From Deltaproteobacteria bacterium (GTDB lineage: Bacteria > Myxococcota_A > UBA796): 8,193 nucleotides of DNA. The notes below the pieces were generated by a model, which had not been told where the DNA came from, did no database searches, and saw only the letters and a list, made by a program, of their open reading frames with translations. Shown here piece by piece: positions 1 through 6,457 of this stretch; position 1 is the stretch's first letter; the number at the start of each line of letters is the position of its first letter. The stretch lies in contig PALY01000111.1 in assembly GCA_002707085.1 (NCBI GenBank), positions 12,864-21,056 on the forward strand, written 5' to 3'. Position numbers and translations under genes: made by a program.

Positions 1-1562
1 GGTTCATCCTGTTCACGCTGACAATCCACTGCCGTCGCAAACTTTTCCCCCCGATGCTTCGGTAGATAGTACCGCTCAATCCATTCATTGTTTTCGCGGG
101 TGTTGAGACCAAACTCTGTACCGAAAGAAACAAGCAGACGGTTGTAATGAGCCCGAAGTTCGAAGTTGAACGGCATGTACGCGTTTTGGAAAGAACCCTC
201 AAAACGGTCCGTTACGCCATTGACGCCCTGCCCGGGTTCCGCTGGGGGACTATCTGTGTCAAAGCTCGCAGAAGCACCGTTGAACAATCCACCCACGGAC
301 CACAGGAAGGCAAAGCGAACCGGAAATCCATCACCACCACCCGCCACAAGCCGTAGCTGCGAGGCCTCTTTCACATAGCGCCAAATCCAGGTTTTATTGG
401 GATTGCCCTTCTCGGCTACCGCAATGTAGACCTCGGCTTTGGGGTGCATTTTCTGGTAAATACTCAGATAATTGAGGATGTCTCCATCCACCTCAGCAAT
501 ACACTCGTTCTTGAATAGAAACAGCTGATTGATAAAGTCGACACCCATCTTCTTTCGGGCCGTCTCACGCACAAAATGAACGTTTTCATCGAGCTTCACT
601 GTCTCGAAACGTTCCGTCATACCGTGTCCTGAATCCACCCGTTGTAGGTAAATATCAGTCCGGCCCAAATATCCATCGAGTTGTGCATTGTCGTCCAACT
701 CAACCGGAAGGCCGTTGATCAACACTTGGTAGTTTTGAGGGAAGACTTTCGGATCAAACTGATCTTCCAACTCAAAGTCCAGCTTGAAGGACGGGTATGC
801 ACCCTGCTGCAGTTGCTGCAAATAGTATTGAATCGAGGCGCTCAATTCTTGGGTGGGCACCTTCGACATCAGTGCGGGCTCTTGGTACGCAAGCAAGGCT
901 GCCAAGTAGTAATAATAGTTGACCGGTAGAGGGCCCACGGCCTCAAAGAATGGCGGGATTGGGTTGTTCGCATTTTCAGCGGCAGCACCAATTGCCACAT
1001 ACAACATGAACAAGGGTTCTCGAAGTTCAGGCCGATCTACAAACCAAATCTGCTCGGCCAATGCCCGTAAATCTTGCGCCCTTAGTCCCCACTCTGCAGG
1101 AGTAAGCTGGTCGTACCGAATCGCGAGCGATTGGTTCGCAGTCTGAATGACGCCTGGAATGTTGGCGTCTGGCACCTTCGCCGGCTGTTGAGCAGGGATG
1201 ACGGTACGGTCCTTCACCTTGCGACCAGATTGATACAAATCGACTTCAGGAAAAAACATCGCATCGGGACGAGAGATGCGAGATTTCACGTTGCGGACCA
1301 CAGTTTCATTGGTGTACCCAGCGGAAGTTCCTTCCCACTTCAGTACAACGATGCGAGCCAACTTCTCCTTGCGCTTTCGCTCTTCCTCAGCATCTGCCTT
1401 CTCTTCCTCTTCTGCCCGCTCCTGCTTGCTCTTTTTCTTCCCCTTCTCTTTCTTGGTGTATTTCACGCCTCCCGCAGTCGACGAACGAGCCACCGGTGGG
1501 CCCGCCGACCAGGCAGGGGTGATCCACAGGGCAGATAGAACCAAGAACAGTTTGACCAGCAT
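1..1562 (-). CDS. exported protein of unknown function, C-terminus cut by window edge
   Basis: I do not recognise this family. It reads open for 520 codons from ATG 1562 to the left edge, so the C-terminus is missing. Residues 1-20 form a signal peptide: one Lys, a hydrophobic core (LFLVLSALWI) and small residues near 17-20 for cleavage. Residues 34-70 are very rich in Lys, Glu and Arg and are probably helical or coiled. Residues 71-115 (starting IVVLKWEG) loosely resemble the alpha/beta start of periplasmic TolB/FlgT-type N-domains. Residues 278-330 contain a VLINGLPVEL-type segment faintly like PEGA. Residues 400-490 show alternating hydrophobic/polar strands (FNFELRAHY, LLVSFGTEF) that could be outer-membrane barrel strands; this is inference. 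ATG 1562 is chosen because GGAG lies 5 bases upstream. In-frame ATGs at 1577 and 1616 lack a convincing ribosome site. It lies 71 bases downstream of the kinase on the same strand, so co-transcription is likely. Confidence 0.85.
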   Translation of the reverse strand, partial: MLVKLFLVLSALWITPAWSAGPPVARSSTAGGVKYTKKEKGKKKSKQERAEEEEKADAEEERKRKEKLARIVVLKWEGTSAGYTNETVVRNVKSRISRPDAMFFPEVDLYQSGRKVKDRTVIPAQQPAKVPDANIPGVIQTANQSLAIRYDQLTPAEWGLRAQDLRALAEQIWFVDRPELREPLFMLYVAIGAAAENANNPIPPFFEAVGPLPVNYYYYLAALLAYQEPALMSKVPTQELSASIQYYLQQLQQGAYPSFKLDFELEDQFDPKVFPQNYQVLINGLPVELDDNAQLDGYLGRTDIYLQRVDSGHGMTERFETVKLDENVHFVRETARKKMGVDFINQLFLFKNECIAEVDGDILNYLSIYQKMHPKAEVYIAVAEKGNPNKTWIWRYVKEASQLRLVAGGGDGFPVRFAFLWSVGGLFNGASASFDTDSPPAEPGQGVNGVTDRFEGSFQNAYMPFNFELRAHYNRLLVSFGTEFGLNTRENNEWIERYYLPKHRGEKFATAVDCQREQDE

Positions 1563-1567
1563 GATAA

Positions 1568-1571
1568 CTCC
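1568..1571 (-). promoter_or_regulatory. ribosome binding site deciding the start of the exported-protein gene
   Basis: On the minus strand this reads GGAG, with 5 bases between it and the ATG at 1562. It lies inside the coding extension that would result from using the ATG at 1577, and it favours the shorter form, which also begins with a compact signal peptide. Confidence 0.5.
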
Positions 1572-1633
1572 GCGCATCGAGCAACCGAGGCACTCAAGAC
1601 CGTGAAACCGTACCATGGCAGAGTGCAGTTGGA

Positions 1634-3742
1634 CTACTTACAAACCGCTGTTGTTCCAATGATGCTGCACCCATAAGACTTGCCAGCGCGCACCGGAGTA
1701 AATTTCGCAGGAATCCCGCCTTTAAAATACAGCTCGCAGTTGCTGCCTGGAACCCCACTAAACCGGGCCACTCCGCCAGAGAAAGATTGTCTCTTTCTGT
1801 AAGAGCCCGCTGAACAAACAAGCTCTACAGCACTGGCCTGACTTGCATCTTTAATCGTAACAATCACCGTACCTCTTCCCGCCGACGGCGCACTTGAGGT
1901 TGTCGCAGGCGCCTTGGGTGAAGATCTGCGCGGTTTAGATGAAGAGGTAGCACGTGGAGTCGTCCGTCGAGGCGGCGGCGTGGGAGGACCTCCGGTATCC
2001 ACACGGGACTTGATGGGTTTGGCCTGCGTGGTATTGGTTGCCACCGTGGTTTCTACGGTTTCTTCAGAATCAGAACCACCGATTCGGGTAAGCGCAAGAA
2101 CCAATATGGCTACACACACCATGGCCATTGTGCCAAAAACGATGGCATACACGCGATTGGACTGAACCCGTTGCTCTTCTGGGTTTCCACCACCCGCGTT
2201 GGTCGTGGCTTGAAACGGTGTTTGTTGGGCAACGCCTCCCGCCGAAGCAACCGGCCCTTGGATACCCATCGGCGGAGAAGGCGGTCCCCCTGCAGACTGT
2301 CTCGCGATGGGTGGTGGCCCACCCATGGGTGCTGGAGGCGGTCCGCCTCGGGCGCCGGGTGGTGGTGGTGGACCACCTGAACGCCCACCTGGAGGCGGTG
2401 GTGGTCCGCCTGCACGCCCACCCGGAGGTGGAGGCGCGGACGACGATTTGGAGCGGGTACCTTTGGGGGTGGGCAGCGCGATCATCTGGGTGGAGTTTGG
2501 ATCCCCATCGGCATCCAAATATTCACCCGAATCACTTAATGGAACCATTTTCATCATTCCGGTTTCATCGGGACGCCGCTCGCCTGCTTTCTTCGGCTTC
2601 TTGGTTGTCGGCGGGGTGTACGACTGCACATTGGGTCCCTTCGACTTACCCGAATCTGAAGAGGGCTTGGCCGTATTCCCCAAAGTCTTTTGCGCCCGCG
2701 CATCCATCGCCATGGATGCCCGCAGTCGCTCCTCAATCGATTTCCGGCTGGAAGTTCGCTTGGTCGCCGAAGAAGCTTCAAACTGATTCAAGTCTGGTGC
2801 ATCATCCAAGGTGTAGATCGTACCAAAGAAGAAGTCGCAAAACTCTTTGAGATACGCTCCACGATCTCGGTACAACTGCCCACGCAAGTCGACCAATGTG
2901 TCTTGACCATTCTGAAAGCGGTCCTGGGGTCTCGATTGCAATAGCCGTGTCACAATGGGACCCAGTCCTGGAAGTCGGCGCTCTAGCTCGCCACATTGTT
3001 GATGAACATCACCATTCTCGATGGCGTCAAATACGGCTTCAATCGGGTCGGGAGCATCCATAGAAACACGGTACGCGGGTTGCTTCATCAACAACTCGTA
3101 CATGATCAAACCAAGAGAGAACAAATCCGTGGTGTGACCCACCTCCTCTCCGCGGGCCTGTTCTGGGGCCATGTAGATGGGTGTTCCTCGGATGCGCTCC
3201 GAATTGTCTTTGGCAAAATCTGAATTGTCGACCCGAGCGAGTCCGAAATCGAGGATTTTCACTTCGCCGTTTGGTGTCAACATGATGTTGGCTGGCTTTA
3301 GATCTCGATGGACCAATTGCAGCGGATCACCATTATCCCCTGGGGTCGTGAACACCTGGTAGAGCGCATCTGCAACCTCACAGCCGATTTCAATCGCAGA
3401 TTCCGTGAAGAATTGCTCTCGAGATCGCTCCAACTCATCGAGCACCTTGCGCAGAGAGACACCGTGGATGTACTCCATCACGACAGCATTGGATTCTTCA
3501 ATGTACTCAAAAACCCGAACAATCCCTCTGTGTTTGACCTGATCGAGCAGAGCAAACTCCTGTAACAGAAGCGATAAAGCTTCGGGTTCCGCTCCATCTC
3601 GAAGGGTCTTAATCGCTACAATGCGCCGACGTGGGGGACGTGGACCGCGGGCCGGAACCTCACCTACCGCCAGAAAAACTGTACCGTAGTGACCTTCACC
3701 CAATTCGCGAATGATTTCGTAGTTACCGATATGGTGAGGCAA
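1634..3742 (-). CDS. transmembrane Hanks-type Ser/Thr protein kinase
   Basis: This protein transfers phosphate from ATP to Ser/Thr of protein partners. The kinase domain (about 8-275) has every key element: glycine loop GEGHYGTV (15-22), Lys45 in AIK, helix-C Glu62, catalytic HRDLKPAN (Asp147, Asn152), DFG 165-167, activation segment with GTPIYMAPE (186-194) and Asp206. Residues 330-434 are a low-complexity linker with two TxM[M/I] motifs (Thr394, Thr418). Residues 435-492 are Pro/Gly repeats. A single membrane helix spans 531-551, followed by a Thr/Pro/Ser-rich stalk and a small domain at 622-702 with cysteines 643, 669, 692 and 701. Kinase inside and tail outside is the expected topology. 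The start is TTG 3742: an in-frame TAG lies 12 codons upstream, no in-frame ATG or GTG falls between, and the first internal Met (89) would remove the ATP loop. The gene lies 103 bases after the VWA gene. Its architecture is typical of myxobacterial-type kinases; the substrate is unknown. Confidence 0.96.
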   Translation of the reverse strand: MPHHIGNYEIIRELGEGHYGTVFLAVGEVPARGPRPPRRRIVAIKTLRDGAEPEALSLLLQEFALLDQVKHRGIVRVFEYIEESNAVVMEYIHGVSLRKVLDELERSREQFFTESAIEIGCEVADALYQVFTTPGDNGDPLQLVHRDLKPANIMLTPNGEVKILDFGLARVDNSDFAKDNSERIRGTPIYMAPEQARGEEVGHTTDLFSLGLIMYELLMKQPAYRVSMDAPDPIEAVFDAIENGDVHQQCGELERRLPGLGPIVTRLLQSRPQDRFQNGQDTLVDLRGQLYRDRGAYLKEFCDFFFGTIYTLDDAPDLNQFEASSATKRTSSRKSIEERLRASMAMDARAQKTLGNTAKPSSDSGKSKGPNVQSYTPPTTKKPKKAGERRPDETGMMKMVPLSDSGEYLDADGDPNSTQMIALPTPKGTRSKSSSAPPPPGGRAGGPPPPPGGRSGGPPPPPGARGGPPPAPMGGPPPIARQSAGGPPSPPMGIQGPVASAGGVAQQTPFQATTNAGGGNPEEQRVQSNRVYAIVFGTMAMVCVAILVLALTRIGGSDSEETVETTVATNTTQAKPIKSRVDTGGPPTPPPRRTTPRATSSSKPRRSSPKAPATTSSAPSAGRGTVIVTIKDASQASAVELVCSAGSYRKRQSFSGGVARFSGVPGSNCELYFKGGIPAKFTPVRAGKSYGCSIIGTTAVCK
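2303..2440 (-). repeat. in-frame Pro/Gly-rich repeat within the kinase linker
   Basis: Residues about 435-480 of the kinase are built of 11-residue units of the form GGR[A/S]GGPPPPP, followed by decaying copies (GARGGPPPAP, GGPPP). At DNA level these are imperfect tandem repeats of about 33 bases rich in GGTGGT and GGAGG on the plus strand. The stretch lies between the kinase domain and the membrane helix, so it is a flexible cytoplasmic tether. Such repeats commonly vary in copy number between strains. Confidence 0.8.
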
Positions 3743-3746
3743 GGCG

Positions 3747-3753
3747 TCCTTCC
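3747..3753 (-). promoter_or_regulatory. ribosome binding site supporting the TTG start of the kinase
   Basis: The minus strand reads GGAAGGA here, a strong Shine-Dalgarno match with 4 bases to the TTG codon at 3742. It supports TTG as the genuine start, since no ATG is available in frame. Confidence 0.6.
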
Positions 3754-3845
3754 GTTCATCGAAGAATGTACAGTGATCCTACGCGACCACCAGCATGCCA
3801 GCAACCACTGCGAGGCCTTCTACAACGTAAGCACGTTCTCATTCC

Positions 3846-5351
3846 TTACACTTCCGGGCCAGAATGGGCGGTAGGTGGAGGCTCAGGCGGCCCCTGATGG
3901 CTCGGTGAATTGGACCCCCGTGGACGTCGTACTCGCATGAACATTGCCCTTTTCGCATTGAATACGGCACCCCCCATGTAAGACAACCACAAAAGCAGCC
4001 CAAAAGCAGGCACCAATACGACAAGCATAAACGTGTACGGACGCTGAATGGTCCAACCCTGTTCATCGCGCATACCAGGAGGCGCATCCAGCCATGCGTT
4101 GGGGTGAATCACAACGCTCGCTTCCGCTGTGGCGAAAGAAACCAGGCGCAGTGTCGTCTTAAACTTGCGGCGCAAATAATACGGATCAATACGATACCGG
4201 CTCTCAAACCAGGTGTATCTCTCTGCGGCTGCACCTTTAAACGCTTCACCCAACCCACGTTGATCCTGCCGAACGTAGCTGGCACCACCACCGATTCGCG
4301 CGATCCATTCCAAACTGGCATTGTCGATACCGCGGTTTTCCAAGTCACCGTCAATTCGACGATCTCGGAAGCGTTTACCGCATAAATCCATGGAGCGAAC
4401 CCCCGTACCCACATCTTTTGGAAGCTTGAAGCGTGCGCGAAGAGGTCGCCCCAGCCCCACGGTATATACGCTTGGACGTCGGCGCGGGTCCGCACCGTCA
4501 TCGGGAGACCGCACCCTTTCCAAATGCTCCAACAAATTCGATAGCCGGGCTGCATTTGTGGCACACGTATCACTCGCCGCCATGTTGTTGAACCCATCCG
4601 TGAGCGCAACAATGGTGGGCGTCATCTCGTACAGTTCCAGCAAGTCCTTTATCGCAGGCAAATTTAAGAAATCACCCGTCGTGTAAGCAATGGCATCATA
4701 CAAATGCGTATACCCAGACCTCACCCGCAATTGCTGGCGAATCAACTTCCTGTATTGGCGTTGATTCTCCAGTACCTGAAGGACGCCCCCAAGGGGTACG
4801 GGTCGCCCCTGAGTAAACTGAAAAACCACCACTCTGGTTTTGACGTCACCGGGAAAGAACGCATCTACGACATCTTGACTCAACAGCGCCTGACGCACCT
4901 CTTCAAGCCGGTTGTTTTTCGAACGGGAATTCGCCAAAGCGCCCATCGATGAGGACCCGTCGATCAGTAAAACAAACAACTGCGGGGAGCGAATGGGGTC
5001 ATGAGGCACCACAGTCATGGTGGTGTCTCCTCCATCTTGCAATTCCTGGCCGAGGTGGCCGACCCGAAGATGTTCTTTACTCAACGGCAACGGAAAGTCT
5101 TCGCCATCCAACCGGAACTGAAACCCAACACGAACCTCGCCATTGGCACGATCTACATAGGGCATACACAACGGAATCTCATCCGGCTGAACAGTGGCTG
5201 CACACTCTTCTTGGGTCGTAAAAATCTTGAGCGCCAGCTCAGTACCCTTTTCTACAACTGGTTTCTCAACACGGGTGGTGGTGTTGGGAATCGGAGTGAG
5301 ACGGTCCTCACACCCGCTCAAAAGCAGCATGCCCAGAAGAATCCGAATCAT
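3846..5351 (-). CDS. VWA-domain lipoprotein with C-terminal transmembrane anchor
   Basis: This is a metal-dependent adhesion or scaffold protein facing the periplasm. Residues 1-14 form a lipoprotein signal with lipobox LLSGC; Cys14 is the predicted lipidation site and Glu15 follows it. The VWA domain covers about 124-375 and has a complete MIDAS: Asp131, Ser133, Ser135 (DGSSSM), Thr215 (GYTHLYDA) and Asp252 (LTDGF), so divalent-cation ligand binding is plausible. Residues 30-120 form an N-terminal beta-rich region with Cys50 and Cys62. Cys263 and Cys324 could form a disulphide. A hydrophobic helix at 440-460 is followed by a basic patch (RVRRPRG) and a Pro-rich tail, which suggests a short cytoplasmic C-terminus. 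A lipid anchor plus a membrane helix is unusual. The ATG overlaps the stop of the upstream membrane gene, indicating translational coupling. The kinase follows 103 bases later. The VWA assignment is firm; the role is unknown. Confidence 0.93.
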   Translation of the reverse strand: MIRILLGMLLLSGCEDRLTPIPNTTTRVEKPVVEKGTELALKIFTTQEECAATVQPDEIPLCMPYVDRANGEVRVGFQFRLDGEDFPLPLSKEHLRVGHLGQELQDGGDTTMTVVPHDPIRSPQLFVLLIDGSSSMGALANSRSKNNRLEEVRQALLSQDVVDAFFPGDVKTRVVVFQFTQGRPVPLGGVLQVLENQRQYRKLIRQQLRVRSGYTHLYDAIAYTTGDFLNLPAIKDLLELYEMTPTIVALTDGFNNMAASDTCATNAARLSNLLEHLERVRSPDDGADPRRRPSVYTVGLGRPLRARFKLPKDVGTGVRSMDLCGKRFRDRRIDGDLENRGIDNASLEWIARIGGGASYVRQDQRGLGEAFKGAAAERYTWFESRYRIDPYYLRRKFKTTLRLVSFATAEASVVIHPNAWLDAPPGMRDEQGWTIQRPYTFMLVVLVPAFGLLLWLSYMGGAVFNAKRAMFMRVRRPRGSNSPSHQGPPEPPPTAHSGPEV

Positions 5352-5365
5352 TACCGCTCTTCCTT
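5349..5365 (-). promoter_or_regulatory. TAATG stop-start overlap with upstream Shine-Dalgarno
   Basis: The TAA stop of the polytopic membrane gene (5353-5351) shares its last A with the ATG of the VWA gene (5351-5349). A strong AAGGAAG ribosome site at 5365-5359 lies within the upstream gene's last codons, 7 bases from the ATG. This is the classical arrangement for coupled translation and suggests the two products are made in matched amounts. Confidence 0.75.
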
Positions 5366-6397
5366 TGGCAGCATGATGAATTCGACTTCCGCCTGACTGA
5401 CACCATCACCGATCTCGATTCTGTCTCCAGAGTCAATTCGTGTCTGTAGCGGGGCGGGGCGCCTGGCATCATATTGAAGGTTCACCCGCTCAAGGAATCG
5501 AATGACACGGGTTGGCTGCAAGCTGAGGCCGCGGGCGGAATACTTCTGGTTTTCATCCACAACCACCGACAAATGCATTTCCATCACACCATCTTCAGCC
5601 GGCAAAAAGAGGTCCAGCCCACGAGTGAAGTGACCAACAAAGCGTTCTGTAGGTACGCCATCATGTGCATCGATCGGTATCCGACGAGAATAGCGATTCC
5701 ACGACAACACTCGGAGCCACCCTGCGTACAACTCATCCGGGAGTCCCCAACACAGCAGGCCGTGGAAGAAACCCCAGACTGCGCCCATACCGGCTCCAGC
5801 CCAAAACAGATCAGAGCCATGCCCCGCAAAGTTGAGTGCATGCCAAGCACACCCAGCAGCCAAACCAGCCGTCGTTCCTCCGACCACATGATGAAACCAC
5901 CCACTGCCTTTGCGCAACACCAATGGCGATATTCCACTGGCAAGACCCGCCAACGCGAATGCACCGACACGGAATCGGAGGGTCACCAATGAAACATCAG
6001 AAACATCCTCTGCCCTGGCACCAAACAGCGGCAACAGATTTAGGGCAGCAGTCCACAACCAATACGAGGCCATCGCCAAGCCAACAGCCAAGGCGGTGGC
6101 CAGCACCACTCGCCAACTGCTCGACCATACCGACCGGCGACGAAGCGTCGCCTCTCCAGAGATGGAGGCAAATGTAATGGTACCCGCCATCACACTCATG
6201 ACAATGGAGCCATCCAATGCCGGATGCCACGAGGGCGACAGCTTTACAAAAACCGTCAAAACACAGGCCCATCCAGCCAATCCCCAGGCTGCACACCAGA
6301 ACGCCATCGCGAGGTGCCTGTACCATGTGTAGGGTATGAGGAAGATGTTCACCGGAAGTGTGGCCTCAAGGATGCAAATTGGAATTGAAAGAAACAT
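5351..6397 (-). CDS. polytopic membrane protein with C-terminal FHA-like domain
   Basis: This is a 348-residue inner-membrane protein. Hydrophobic segments lie at about 32-51, 63-80, 95-124 (one long or two), 143-161, 168-190 and 197-218. Residues 240-348 form a soluble beta-rich domain whose spacing matches FHA folds: VGHFTRGLDLFLP (254-266), then VMEMH (271-275), and GDRIEIGDG (324-332) near the end. In canonical FHA domains the first motif has Gly-Arg and the second Ser-x-x-His. Here Arg is His256 and Ser is Met272, with only His275 kept, so phosphothreonine binding is doubtful. ATG 6397 has only a GGGG-type ribosome site; Met31 is an alternative start that would still keep every membrane segment. 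The gene is first in the leftward cluster and is coupled to the VWA gene. The membrane-protein call is firm, the FHA call moderate, and the function unknown. Confidence 0.88.
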   Translation of the reverse strand: MFLSIPICILEATLPVNIFLIPYTWYRHLAMAFWCAAWGLAGWACVLTVFVKLSPSWHPALDGSIVMSVMAGTITFASISGEATLRRRSVWSSSWRVVLATALAVGLAMASYWLWTAALNLLPLFGARAEDVSDVSLVTLRFRVGAFALAGLASGISPLVLRKGSGWFHHVVGGTTAGLAAGCAWHALNFAGHGSDLFWAGAGMGAVWGFFHGLLCWGLPDELYAGWLRVLSWNRYSRRIPIDAHDGVPTERFVGHFTRGLDLFLPAEDGVMEMHLSVVVDENQKYSARGLSLQPTRVIRFLERVNLQYDARRPAPLQTRIDSGDRIEIGDGVSQAEVEFIMLPKEER

Positions 6398-6457
6398 ACC
6401 ACCCCGCTGCCCTCAGGCGAGTGGTAGCATCCAAAGCATGTTGATTCTCGAGGGTTC
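6398..6457. promoter_or_regulatory. divergent intergenic region
   Basis: These 60 bases separate the leftward cluster from the rightward FHA-like gene, so promoters for both directions must lie here or within the coding ends. TAGCAT at 6425-6430 is a possible -10 element for the rightward gene, but no -35 match lies 17 bases before it. No good sigma-70 pair is seen leftward. GAGGG at 6450-6454 is the likely ribosome site for the plus-strand ATG at 6458. Confidence 0.35.

Noticed and set aside
2307..2786. 159-codon plus-strand frame starting with a Gly/Pro-rich stretch
   Set aside because: This is a mirror of the repetitive GGT/GGA codons encoding the kinase Pro/Gly linker on the other strand.
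2128..2850. 240-codon open frame on the plus strand, opposite the kinase linker
   Set aside because: It lies wholly antisense to a kinase whose protein is unmistakable. Its composition mirrors the Pro/Gly repeat, and it has no recognisable domain or ribosome site.
3776..3804. TTGCTG-17-TAGGAT promoter-like pair upstream of the kinase
   Set aside because: Only 3/6 and 4/6 consensus matches, expected by chance in 100 bases. The kinase may simply be co-transcribed with the VWA gene.
5474..5992. 172-codon plus-strand frame opposite the polytopic membrane gene
   Set aside because: Its His/Gln/Thr-rich composition is what reversed membrane-helix codons give; there is no start context or homology.
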